From Cristatella mucedo (Eukaryota > Bryozoa > Phylactolaemata > Cristatellidae): 64,000 nucleotides of DNA. The DNA is taken from assembly GCA_009760855.2 (NCBI GenBank), contig WPIO01000117.1:591001-655000 (forward strand), written 5' to 3'. The position numbers and the translations under genes were made by a program. The notes below the pieces were generated by a model that worked only from the letters and a program-made list of their open reading frames with translations, searched no databases and was not told the origin of the DNA. Below, piece after piece: positions 30,393 to 42,699 of this stretch (positions within the stretch are counted from its first letter, which is position 1; each line of letters starts with the position of its first letter).

Positions 30393-30905
30393 TGGTTTGC
30401 CAGCATGCCACCGTGTGGCACGTGGCCACAGTGATCAATGCTATGATGGCTTACCAGGCAACGAGGCTACGGCAGTCGGGGTAGAGCAAGCCATAATGGT
30501 GAAGTCGGCTTGAGACGAGCCGGTTGGCTATGACTGGGCACAGGCTGGAGACGCGACACAGGCTAGAGACGCCGGGCAGGTTGGAGATGCAGTGCAGGTC
30601 AGAGATGCTGAGGCGACGCCCAAAGTCGTGGCGGTGGCTTGAGAAGTTGTGGCTGTGTGCGGCTAATCACCGGCTGGCTTTGAGGCTTTGCGGGCAGATA
30701 AGACGCCGGCGGCAGGCCGTGTAGTCGCCTGTCTCCTCCGAGCAGCCATTACCCAGCTTCTTGAGTAAGGGAGCGGACCAGAGCGCAATAGGGACTTAAT
30801 GCGTACTCTCTAATCAACCTTCTTGTCGCAAAAGGCTGTGGAAAAGAGTAGCTGCGAACTGCTCCGACTAGGTTCGACTAGGACTGATCTATAGATCAGG
30901 CGGGC
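30393..30905. other. Unassigned, with a short internal repeat
   Basis: Bases about 30535-30640 carry four or five imperfect copies of a 'caggctggagacgcgac'-like word of about 21-24 bp. Otherwise nothing recognised. Confidence 0.45.
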
Positions 30906-31147
30906 ATGTGGTTTCACCTAATTGATGGCACTGTCCCTGATCGATGTACGAGCAGGCTATGACACTCGATGTGGTATGTGGTCGGGATGTGCTATTAGTG
31001 ATTAGTGTGGCGAGGGAGTCGCAGGGACTCGGGTGGGCGAGAATGGGGATGACAGTTGTGCTTCCCCGCGGTCCATGGGTAGTAGAATAAACTGGTAATT
31101 TTGCTCGTTGGCTGGCGTTCCGTGCTCGTCCCAACGATAACTAAAAC
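30906..31147 (-). repeat. LTR-like direct repeat, copy 2
   Basis: Second copy of the repeat at 29566-29797, including 'gatgtgctattagtga', 'ggagtcgcagggactc' and 'gaataaactggtaa'. The 1.1 kb between the copies holds a SINE and an L2-A tail but no retroviral-type coding sequence. Confidence 0.65.
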
Positions 31148-33744
31148 TACAAGAGTGAAATTCGCTTGGGTGTTGTGCAGGTTTCTAGTCTGTGATATCA
31201 TGTCGATTGCTTCGAACTAACTTACTTAATGCAGCATCCGTTCAGTAGCCTTGACCAAAGACATGCCGAATGAAGCGATTGTTAGGGTTGAATTTTTGTC
31301 GTTTGTTTGAATTTGTTGATGCAGTTTGTTTGAATGCAAAGCGAATGACTGCCGCAACTTGCTTTGAAACAGCTACCACATATCCTTTTTAAATATGTTC
31401 AGGCAACAAAATGCTTTTCTAACTGCTGGTCAAACTGCTTCGTATTTCTGAAACCTTGATGATGATGTCGGTTCTTTATATGAATCTTGGGACTGTTGAA
31501 TGCAATTTTGTGCTATCAATGACAATCTCTTTCTAGCGTATCGTGTTGAACCAGTTTAGCAAAGCTTCGCATGCTGATGTTGCAAGATGAAGATGGACTA
31601 TGCTTTTCTAGGTTGATAGCTCAGTGTTTTGAAGATATTAATCGCGTTTTTATTGACTTGGAGAAAAACTTGCTGTCGCCAATCGTGATACTTTCACTAT
31701 TATTCCAATGTCATTTGTAACTTACGTTTTCGCTGTTTTGATTGTTTGACGTCAGCATGTTGATTGAGTTTCCGGGTTGAAACCTTGCTTCTGTTGCGGA
31801 AAATTGGCGTCGTAAGTGCCCATATCTTGGACTTCAGGACTGATTCGCTATGGCACAATTGTTCACTGCATTTCGAAATTTGGCCAGTCATTGTGTGTTT
31901 AGCAACGATAATATGTGAATGTTTCTAAGCGTTCACCACAGAAAATCCCCCGCATGAATGTAATGAATACACCAGATTGGTGAAGCTCCGTGTGATGAAC
32001 GTGACCCATCCTAGTCAGAATCACGTAAGCAACTCTGCATCGAGGTAAGCTCGTCTTTGTGTTGCGAACACTACTCGAATTCTTATTCCGATATCACTTC
32101 AGGCATCCGTTCGATTTTTTCCAGCCAATGCAGTGAAGTCCTCATAACCTGAGCTTCTTAAAAGCCGCAGGCGGCTCAGAAAGTCCATCAAAGTCGAGTG
32201 GCTGATACGGCCGCTGCCGACAATAAAGATGGCGAGAAAATAAAATAGCTTCGATGACATCTGCAAACAAGGCAGCTTAAAAGGATTGCTAGTAATTTGA
32301 GCTATAGCCTGGAAATAAGAGAATTTTCCGGTACTACAGATTCCTAGCGGCTCCAACGGTGCAACCGATAGGAGCCGGAAACTATTTTCAATAATTTATA
32401 GCAGTAATAATATTAAAAGTGGTCGATTTTACGCTGGCCTTTGAAATGAGCCTCTTCTGAGCATAGAGCCAATCAGTTTTGCTTTATTCATGGAACTAGT
32501 ATTACATTTTCAGGAGCTGAGTGAGCAAGCTTTTTTGCTTGTTCTTGCGGGTGCTGTGCACTCGTAAACTTTCGTTGAGGTTGAGCAGAATGGTCTACAT
32601 TAACAGCATAGACCTTTTCTATTCAGAAATGGTACCTCTGTATCGCTGCCATGCAGCTACGGTACTATCCACAGAGTGTTTCAATCAAGGTAGCAATTAC
32701 AAATTACATGCAAATGGAACTTCTGAACTTTGTCGTGAGTCGAGTGTCAACAGTGTCGCTTTTATTATTTTGGTCCTTATTCCACAGTGTCTAGCGTGAG
32801 AGCAGCATCAGGTAAGCATCAATTGCTGGCGCTATCCCAGTAAGTGAGGGTTTTTGCTATGCTTACCTAGAAGTGTCAATGCTATAAAAACTTGCCTTGT
32901 CCACGGATCTTAGCTGTTTAAGCACGACCTTAGCTAATTTGTTGCTCTCTGGCCGTGCATTTGACCTATGGAAATTCATCGCAAGGTCATTATCCTTATT
33001 CAGCCTAAAAAGTGAGGTGCTTACGAGTCTCATTCAATGGACCTCAATAAGGGCCATCAATGGGGCTTCACCTATGTAGGTCGTCAAAATTAGTGGTCCC
33101 GCCTAGTCACCGTTCCTAGACCCCATTCAGCTCACTGGCACCCTAGAATAAGCGGAATACCTTATACTTTAATAACATCTAATTATATGTTTATAGGCTC
33201 TCTATTTAGTGAAATTTATAATTTAGCCATACAACCTTGAAGAATTCTTAAAATAATCGCTTATTACCATCGGCTCATAAAATTCTATTTTCCACACTGC
33301 TTGATCAACAATGATTGTAATTAAAGAGTAATAAATTAATTACGATCATCACTTACTTTGTGCAGATGATAGTCTTAAATTTCCAATCACAAATGCCAAA
33401 GATATCAGGACACACGAAGACACCATTCCGATTCTGCAAAGTCAACAAATATTTTTTGCTCATTAGAACCTAAACAAAGTAAGGACGCTATTTAAGCAAG
33501 CACAAGTAAACGGTGATAATATTATAAATATTAATACCAAATTTTTCGGCCCCTTCAGAGAACGAAATCGCATTCTAGAATAACTAAATAATTTAAAAAG
33601 AAAGACTTCAAGTGTGGAGTGATAAAAGTCAAAGTGTCTGCAACATGCGTGTGAAGAAAATTGTCGCTATTCCAGCGAATGCAGTGAATAGTAGGCAGAC
33701 TTAAGCTGATTTTTAAATATTTTAAGTCAATCGAGGTTGCTTAG
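31148..33744. other. Unassigned DNA
   Basis: No conserved ORF, repeat or RNA gene recognised on either strand. Confidence 0.5.
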
Positions 33745-33960
33745 TTAGTCTAGATTTCTTATAGCTTTTAAGATAATATGAACCAAAGGCACGGTCTCCC
33801 AATGCATCTGAAATTTGTGCGAGGCAACGATAAACGATCTGAGTCGGAGGAGCCAGAGTTCAATGCCAGGCCTGATTGGGATGTACGTTATATTGGAGGG
33901 CTGGAGAACCACAATACATTGATTGGATCTTAAAGTAATTGTAAATACTGTTAAGCAATC
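33745..33960 (-). mobile_element. Ancient L2-A fragment
   Basis: Minus-strand words around 33780-33850 ('gagaccgtgcctttggttca') align to the family's 'ggagaccgtgcatttggttc'. Strongly decayed. Confidence 0.45.
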
Positions 33961-34518
33961 AACCACTTTATTTTTAACCAGTAAAGGTCGGTTAGAAGTC
34001 CTTAATGTGGCAATCGTGACGTTGACGACAGGTGAGCCGTGTGACGACTAATTAAACAACGTGTAAGCCCTTTGTTGGGCAGCCCGCAAGTCCTGCGAGT
34101 AGCGAGCAAGAAAAGTCAAGTCGGTACGAAACAGATGTTTGGACTTAATAGAAAATAATATCAATTCTTATTATTGCCGACATTTTTGCAAAGTGACATT
34201 AATATATATTGACAGACCTGACTAAGGAGCAAATGTGGTCGCCTAATGGAATGTGTCTATGAAGCAGGAAACCAAATGTGCCCGCAGATACACGTGGATC
34301 CGCTTAAGCATTGCTGACCGTTAATTATGTGATGGGGTGGAGCCAGGAGTTGCATGTGCGGAAGACCCAGAGCAATGAAAAATTACAGCGCGAAATGATA
34401 GTGTTTAGTTGACGAAATTAAGTGGACAAATAAATATCTAATGACTCTGCCCCAACGTCTGCCCTAGGTCGATATCTGTGTCAGGACAGGTTTGTTCCGC
34501 TCAGGCTGCAGAGGTGAG
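33961..34518. other. Unassigned DNA
   Basis: Nothing recognised. Confidence 0.45.
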
Positions 34519-34570
34519 GAGCTGCTAATGAAGGGAGAGCATCTTAACCACTGGACCAAACCAGCACCGA
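34519..34570 (-). mobile_element. SINE head fragment
   Basis: 'gagcatcttaaccactggac' and 'caaaccagc' are the reverse of the SINE A-box head. The tail is missing. Confidence 0.55.
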
Positions 34571-37500
34571 TTCATAAAGAATGCTTCAAAACTAACATAC
34601 AAGCTAGCGGAGTTTCCGGAATTTGCTTCGACGGAAAAATAAACCCGGGCGATGCAGAGCTAGCAACTAATCGAGAGAAGGTGCAAAGCACTTGTCTAAA
34701 GAGGAAAATAAGCGAGCATACTTATCGCAGTAGCCAACTTGAGCTTAGCCTGTAATATGAATACACTCTCTGCGGCGAGTTGGCTTGTAATGACACGTTA
34801 AAATAGAGAATACCCTGTAGCTTGTTCGAGCGAACCCAACTGACAGTGCTGCTGCTGAGCCGATGCTGCGACAGGACCTACCTCGGAGCGAGGCGTTCAG
34901 GCCGCCTCTGCTTCCTTCGACGTCTCGTACGCTGCGTATGCGTATGTGCTATTCGTATGCGGCCGCGTGCTCACTTCCCACTAGTATCAGGAGCTCCCGA
35001 GAGCGAAGCGAACCTTTCGGTTCTTAAACGAAGGACCAGCGGATATTGCGAGCCAAAGTGGGTGCTCTATTGACAATGCAGGCAGCGTTCGTATTCGCAG
35101 GTTCTCTCTCTCCATTCAAAGCAGATCAATAGCCAAAATCCGAGCATTGACGGTCGCCAGGTGGCAGCAAATACTCACTTCAAAGACTTCAACAAAACAC
35201 AAAGCTCAATGATTTGCATATGAGTCAGAAGGCCACACGCCTGAAGGCTCGTCAAGGAAGTGCCTTTGATCGCACTGCCTGGCCAAATAGATGCAGAGCC
35301 CAGTGCAAACGTTGACTTGAAGCTTGATGCTATGACAAGCGAGCGAGACACGCTTTGAGCAAGCAAGCTCAGTATAAATAAATAAATACATCCTAGCTGA
35401 TTGAACAGCCTCTTCTGCATAGCAACAAAAGAGCCTTTACGTCTATCACCACCACTTGCAGCGACGATAGAAGAACGCTCACCTTAGGAATCAAACGCGC
35501 GACCTCGGGGCTGATGTCGTTCAAAGCCAACGCATTACCTAGTATGAACGCGTAATTGAAGCAGCTACGGCAGCTAGTGCTGCTGTTGGTTCGCCAAGGG
35601 TTGATTTTTACGGGCTGACCTTTCACTTCACTCTCCGCGAGTTTCCTGCTTGGGCGCCAGCTCCCATCGATTCTTCTTTTTAAGTAGCGTGCATCATTCA
35701 GGCCATCATATAGACATAGATATAGTTTTCAGCCACCATTGCGGATTTGACAATATGTAACGTAACCAGAATGGTCGCCATGGTTATTCAAATCGTCGCC
35801 GAGTAGGGGCGGCAGCCCCACGAATTATGGTCCCTAAATTGTCTGACATATCAATCAGTAAAATAAAGTTCCCAAAAACCTAGCGGTCTAACCGAACGTG
35901 AGGCAGAAGATACTGGATCTCAGAGACGACGCTAAGTGTGAGCTTGATAATTCGAACGGGTAGCCACATGCTCAACGTCGCAAGGAGAGTTGCTGCTCGC
36001 AGCAATGTGCGAATTCCGCGTTCGGACAGAGCTCTGGCGGCAAACAAAGCGCCCGCAACGGCGCCAGTCTCAGCTGTCGCGAGACGAACACGTACAACTT
36101 TCTAAATAGGTGATAGCATTAGATACTATAATGAGGCTATAAGCTTTATCGAATGTTGGCTTCTGTCTTTGCATTATCAGTTAAATGCATACTATCGAGG
36201 GAGGATCTCACTTGATACTAGAGCCGATGCACGACTGAGGTGCCGTGTAACCCCGTAACCCAGTAAACCGGTAACCTGGTCGGACGTAGATGAATGCATG
36301 CTGCCCCTACAGGTCTGGTGTCCGTGAGACGAACGCTTTCAGTGTTATCAGTAATGAAGTTGCTGTGTGACGGGAAAAGTTATTACATGCCGGCTAACTG
36401 CTCATTACTTGAATTGTTGTTGGACCCACTGAAAAAAGACAGGATCTTTAGTCTGTTTTCTTTTTTGGATTTACGGAGGGTGAGGTGCTGTAGCCAAACG
36501 ATGTAAGGTGCTTGCTCTTCACGATCGAGGTCGTGGTTTGGATTCATGCAGAGAGCGATCCTTAAATACCAACTGCAAGCTGTGGTAATAGCCGGAGAGG
36601 CTCTTCTGCCGCTTTAAAAATGAGGCTGTTAAATCAGCTAATCTTTTTACTTGCATTTTGAACGGAAGGAAAAAAAGGTCTTTGCTAAACTGGCTTTTAG
36701 ATGAATTTCCTGTCAATCTTGCCAAGCCGTCTTGTCAAGGGAGCTCAGTTTCTGGGAGAGATGGCAAATATGGCATTTCTATTCGTGGAATATTATGGAT
36801 TTGGCGAAGGCATCTACTGACTGCCATGCCAGTCAAATAATGCAAACTCTGTGTGCGGTGCACTCTATGTATTCCAACGGATGCAGAATATCTGAGATAT
36901 GGGATGAAAGGTCGGTGCTGCAAAGGGCGCAAAGAGCAGTGGTACTTGACGTCTGCGGGGCTAAAGACACTGTCTTTGACATTTGAAGCAGACGTGAGTT
37001 AGCTAGCAACTTGATGGCTAATCAAATTACCCACTTTTCTGGCAGTCTACGGAGGTTGCCTACATAGCAACGACAAATGAACCATGCAGGTAGAAAATAG
37101 CACAGGGTTCTAATTGCTTGCACGGCAGAGCAAACATGTGCCATGTATTCATACAATTATCGAGTTACCTTAGCTGATGCCACCTATCTCCCAGTTCTTG
37201 TACCAAAATATCCACCAGTTGTTTTCATTGTGTTAAGCTAGAAAATTTTAGTATGGCGCAATGATGTGATAATGTGCTAGTATGTCGATGGCAATTGCAA
37301 GCCAAAAAGCCTAAATATCATAACAGTACGCAAAAAACTCCGCAAGAAGTGCTTTTTAACTCCTGAAGACTGATGACACGTACAATTGCATGTAATAGGA
37401 ACCCTTTAAAGCCACTAATCTATGAACAGCTCAATCACAAGGGTTAATTTAACTAGTCCATATTTTCATTAGGCCCATTACCACACTGCCGAATGTCATA

Positions 37501-38564
37501 CCATTCTGAGCATTATAGGTAGCGTAATAGGGTATCGACTAACGACTCATTTTAAGCACCAAAAGTGAATGAGCGAGGCATACTTCTATACATATTTTTG
37601 TCTTACTAATCCCTCGGATCCCGTTTTTTATTCTTTGAATGCTATTCTAATCTCTGATGACCATAAATATGCCTCAAGTATTACTTATTATCTTACAGCC
37701 GAATCCAAGGCCGTGTGTGGCATTTGAAGAAGGAGGTGGAAGGATGCAATCCCACCTAAGATAATCCCGTGCCTGACGATCTAGGAGTATAGTAACCGCT
37801 GAATAATTAAGTGCTCTTGATCTTTGAGCACACTCAACCTGCGTTGAAAGTGTTGTTGGAGTCCATGCATAAACAAATTACCTAATTGCTACATAAAAGA
37901 GAGGTAAGTAAAAACTATTTAGATCCATGTCAGTCTTTCAATTGCACGTATCGAGCTGCATGCCATAACCCGTTAGCATAATGTGCACGAGGACATCCAC
38001 GGTTAGGAAGAGCTGTAGTACTGTTCATATCGAACTGATGGGATTGGTAATTTTAGCCTTGCAATAACTACAACTCTTTATTAAACTCGGGACCATCCAA
38101 AACTATCGCGACAGGTTCGAACATGACTCGTGCAACCAGTAGATGCAAAGATAGACGAAGCCTTCATTAAAAACAGCGATCCCACCGATTGGACCAGGGG
38201 CCCTCATGCTTTATTCTAGAAATAGGGCAACCAGGCCGACGAGCCCCACTTTTTCGACAACATTTAACTCCCATTTAATCACTAAGACAAACAGAAAATT
38301 ACTCACGACGCACCTATTGTGTTTATCAAACGTTATTGGTGAAATCATTTGGATCGCTAGATTTACAGGAGGCTGCTGTCAAATTTACCACTGGCACAAA
38401 ACAAATCAGCCTTGCCAGCATAAAGATTAATATCTACAATCAAAAGCCAACTTAGCGAAACTCTACCGATTAAAGATTCATAATAAGGTAAGTAGTTTTT
38501 ATCCTAAAGTTTAACGGATGCTTTGCAGCTACCTGACTGGTACGGTTTCAATTTTTTATAATAA
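34571..38564. other. Unassigned DNA
   Basis: About 4 kb without a recognisable gene. Minus-strand open frames at 35175-35420 and 35393-35626 end near donor-like sites, and the first starts like a signal peptide (see findings). A weak tRNA-like segment at 36488-36546 may be a decayed SINE. Confidence 0.4.
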
Positions 38565-40930
38565 TACAAATAATAATGCACTTGATAAAGCGCCTTCAGA
38601 GAACTTAATCTCTTTCTAGGTGCTTCACATTTGCTGTAGAGGGAAATACAATTGAATGGTAAGTTAAATAACACTTGAAAAACAAACAGAATGAATAACA
38701 TGGTTAGGGGTGACATGCACAGAGTCAGCATGCAAATGTGATTAGTGGCAGCATGCACAGTGTCAGCAGGCATAAGCACATCAAGGACAAATCACAGGGA
38801 CACACTAAATGCTGTCCTGATAAGGTGTGTTTTTAAGTTCCTTTTAAATGTGGACAGGTCAGGGGATGTTCTGACGCAGGTCGGGAGTGAGTTCCAGGCT
38901 TTGGGAGCATACGAACTAAATGCATGGTCCCCAAAGAATTTGAGGTTTGTACGAGGTATTTCTAGACTGTTGGATTCCAAAAAGCGAGTGGTACGATGCT
39001 TGGCCTGATGGGGGAGTATATCGGAGAGATAGGATGGAGCCATAAAATGAAGGAATCTAAAAGTGAGCGACAAAACCTTGAAGTAAATCCGTTGCTTGAC
39101 TGGTAGCCAGTGCAGGTCGGCGAGAAGTGGAGTAATGTGGCAACTGCAACGCTCACGACAGACAAGCATAGCTGCCGAGTTTGGCACCAGATGCAATCAC
39201 CTGATCGCACATGCTGGTAGGTCAGTAAGCAGTGATTTGCAGAAGTCGAGACGGGATGTCACGAATGCATAAACCAACTTGGATGTGGTATCCTTATCTA
39301 AACCAGCCCGAGTTTTAGCAATGGTATGAAGCTGAAAATAGGCAGATTTGACTGTGGAGCTGATATCGTCGTCTAACGAGAGGTCGCTTTGGAATATGAC
39401 ACCTTGATTTCGAGCTGATTCAACTGGAGATATGCTGGCAGAGCCAATTTTGAGCGTCAGCCTTTCCAATCTCTGAATCACACTGGGTTGGCCCATAACA
39501 ATAAGTTAGTTTTATCATCGTTTAGTTTTAGAAAATTTGCTGCCATCCATGTGCGGACGTCATCAATGCATGCAGCAAGTGAGTTGAGAGAATTTGAGGT
39601 GCTCGAAGGCTGGGAGGGATCAAAGCAAAGGTACAACTGAGTGTCATCCGCATAGAAGTGAAAGCTTAGATTGTGCTTGGCAATCACATCAGCAAGAGGA
39701 AGAGTATAAATCGTGAAAAGAACCGGACCTAGCACGGAGCCCTGAGGTACTCCATATTTCAGAGGTACTCCAGATGATCTTTGTCCATTCACGTTAATAC
39801 TCTGGAGTCTCCGACTGAGATAGGACCTGAACCACTGCAGAGCAGTGCCAGTGATGCCCAGGCGAGGTGAGAGGCGCTCTAGAAGAACTTGGTGATCGAT
39901 AGTATCAAAAGCTGCCGAAAGATCAAGCAAAACAAGCAGAGACACTCTACCCACGTCTGCATTCTTAAGTAGGTATTTGTACACCCTGAGCAATGCTGAC
40001 TCTGTGGAGTGATTAGCTCTAAAGCCAGCCTGGAGCTTACTAGCAAGGTATGAGGTTTCGATATATGAGTTCAGCTGGTCGGCCACCACCAGTTCCAATG
40101 TCTTTGATCAGAATGGTAGAAGGGAGACTCGGCGGTAGTTGCTTAGGTTCTCTTGGTCTAGTTTCGCTTTCTTGAGAAGTGGCCCCACTAAAGCTTTTTC
40201 GAAAGGTGCTGGGACATGACCTGAGGCTAATGACATATTAATGATGTTAGTTATGCATGGCAGCAGCAGATCAATGCAACGTAGGAGCAGGACAGTGGGA
40301 ATAGGGTCTAGAGGACTTGTTGTCTTCTTTGATTTAGATACGAACTTTAGGACTAGATCACTAGTGACCTGCAGGGAGGACTGAGCAGCAGAGGTGAAGC
40401 AGATATTCTTGCACGGACAGCATCGATGGCAAGGGTCTTAAGATTTCGCGATGCACAGGTTATTTTAGAGGAGGATGTGGGCACACACTGTAGAATGAAT
40501 GAGATCTGCATGTGGTCAGATAAGCAGGATTTGGTAATAATTGGTGGTGACAAAGTGCAGTTTATGAGAAAATCCAGTCGAATGTGTGACCCTTGATGTG
40601 AGTAGGGCCGTGCACATGAGCCACAAGAGACAATGAGTCAGTCAATGCACGAAATTCACGCTGAAAGCGTCAGATAAGTTATCAAAGTGAACGTTGAAAT
40701 CACCCATAACGAGGAAGGATCGATTTCTTGCACACAGAATCGAAATGAGATCGGAGAAATCTGAGATAAGGAGGATTTGGTACCTGGTGGGCAATAGACT
40801 ACTGCCACTATCGGTAGCTTGTTTTCGGGTGAGACCAAGACAATTGATTCAAATGACTGCTTCGAGGGTACAGCAAATGGCTTGAAGTTGAATTTCAAGC
40901 GCACGTTAATAGCAACACCACCAATTTTTC
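38565..40930 (-). mobile_element. L2-A retrotransposon, about 2.4 kb, the longest copy of this family
   Basis: Minus-strand copy from the tail ((TAA)n and hairpin, 38565-38640) through a 3' UTR, the RT C-terminal region, the RT palm and into the end of the endonuclease domain. It is 5'-truncated in the endonuclease and abuts a decayed L2-B fragment at about 41034. Confidence 0.88.
38792..40904 (-). pseudogene. L2-A endonuclease-RT ORF, 5'-truncated, broken
   Basis: Reading from 40904 down: endonuclease end ('SFESIVLVSPENKLPIVAVV', then a GDFN-type block), RT start, '[16 protein letters not shown]' (about 39890), '[14 protein letters not shown]' (about 39740), '[15 protein letters not shown]' (about 39640), '[16 protein letters not shown]', and the C-terminal '[15 protein letters not shown]' block. 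The active-site YADD is intact. Lesions include a frame change near 40100, a frameshift near 39485, a TGA near 39196 (CGA in sister copies) and further damage above 40100. Confidence 0.8.
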
Positions 40931-41033
40931 ATTAAGTTCGGTATCATGGGCTACAGTATCCTCTGCTGTTTAACTTAGCCTTAGATTTTAGCTGGCCTTT
41001 CAGCTTAGGTATGGAGCAGCTAGTACAGTGCCA

Positions 41034-41510
41034 CGAAATGACCCGAGGGCACGAGAAGGCTGACACTAGTGTAGCAGTTCACCTAGGTATATATGGCCAA
41101 GCGATAACTAACCAGGTGGGTCGGAGTAAGAATTTTGCCCTTTACCGGTTCATAGACCGGTAGCCATCGCAGCTCCTTCTGAAAAGAAGAGAAGCGTTTT
41201 GTTTTTTGTCGGTAACTCAGCTAAAAAGAAAGTGCAGTAGGCACTGCTGGGAAGTTCAATGTTTTTTTAGTTTTACGTGAAAATGAGACGGTAATAGGTT
41301 TCTATGACCTTTGAATTAAGTCCAGGCATTTTATTGAGCAGTTAAACGATGGTCGATATGAAGGACTTAGGAAATACCCTTTATTCAGAGAAGCATTAAA
41401 AACCCGAGTCATGGCATGACTAGCTTTTCCTTTGGTGAAGACGACATCGGTGGACTGTATGGGGTCGTCAGGAGGCGGGATTTTTGTAGCCGACTTAGTT
41501 GATGTATTCA
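41034..41510 (-). mobile_element. Decayed L2-B fragment
   Basis: Minus-strand pieces: the '[14 protein letters not shown]' region (41034-41185), then, after internal loss, the RT 5' region with 'PPDDPIQ' and 'RVFNASLNKG' (41300-41510; compare 'SPEDPIP' and 'KIFNASLGNG'). Confidence 0.6.
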
Positions 41511-42127
41511 CACTCAAAATAGAAATCTCGGAAAATCTTTTAATTGAGATCGCAAGTTGTGACTGAACACTTGCTGCGATCGCAGGTTAAGACTTAAAAC
41601 TGGATTAGGTCGTAGACGGCTTAATGGATCCATACATGAGCTCAGTTTGTTCAACTTATAAGGCATGTAAATTATCGACCAAACAGTTAACATCCTGTTA
41701 ATGAGACAGCTTTGATTTGGCAAGCGCATGATTCACTGTCCCAAGAATTTGTTTTGGGATTAATCAGTAGTACTTCAGTTTTCAAGTTAAAAAAGACGCC
41801 CGGGTTTTTCTAAGCTGTAAGGTGCAAACACATAGCAATTCCTTGGAAATAGCAAAATCGTTGTCAGATCCAGAATTAGTTTAGTGACGTTCAAGCCTAA
41901 GCTTTATAAGGTGCATCTTTTGAAGTTTTTTGGTAAATTGAAAGGAGTCTCGACTTCTCTGTAAACTAGCAGAACACAAGCAAGCAAGCAACTTCGTCAA
42001 GAGCACTCCTAAGTTTCAAGTTTACTACATCAATATGGGAATTGAGGTTCCAGCCATAGTCTGGGCGCATATCAAGAGGACCATCATCAAAAGCAGCCGT
42101 CAAACTTCGTCTTCAGCAGTTTCTTCC
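41511..42127. other. Unassigned DNA
   Basis: Possibly further decayed L2-B. Nothing firm. Confidence 0.4.
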
Positions 42128-42690
42128 GCAGCCTCTACCAGTCAAGCTACGGATTGACTTCAAGGTTTTGTCGCTCACTTTTTGAGCACTTCATTCTTTG
42201 GCTCCAGCCTATCTCTCAGATCTACTCCCCCATCAGGCCAAGCATCGTAACACCCGCTTTCCGGAATCCAACAGTCTACAAATACCTCGTACAAACCTCA
42301 AATTCTTTGGAGACCGTGCATTTAGTTCGTATGCTCCAAAAGCCTGGAACTCCCTATCGACCTGCGTCAGAACATCCCCTGACCTGACCACATTTTAAAA
42401 GAGTTTAAAAACACGCCTCTATAGGAAAGCATTTAGTGGGTCCCTGTGATTCTTCCTTGATGTGCTTATGCGTGCTGACACTGTGCATGCTGCCACTAAC
42501 CACATTTGCATGCTGACCCTATGCATGTCACCCCTAACCATGTTATTCATTTTGTTTGTTTACCATGCATGATTTTACTCACCATTCAATTGCATTTCCC
42601 TTTGCAGCAAATGTAAAGCGCCTAGAAAGAGATTAAGTTCTCTGAGGGCGCTTTATCAAGTGCATTATTGTTATTATTATTATTATTATC
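42128..42690 (+). mobile_element. L2-A 3' fragment
   Basis: Plus-strand copy from the 'LPVKLRIDFKV' codons through the RT end, 3' UTR, the hairpin tail 'gcgcctagaaagagattaag' with 'ttctctgagggcgc', and (TTA)n ending at 42690. Confidence 0.88.
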
Positions 42691-42699
42691 CCTGACTGG

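Noticed and set aside
35393-35626. Minus-strand frame 'NPWRTNSSTSCRSCFNYAF' ending at an AAG|GTGAGC donor
   Set aside because: No clear acceptor, no ATG in frame and no recognised family. Kept only as context for the neighbouring signal-peptide-like frame.
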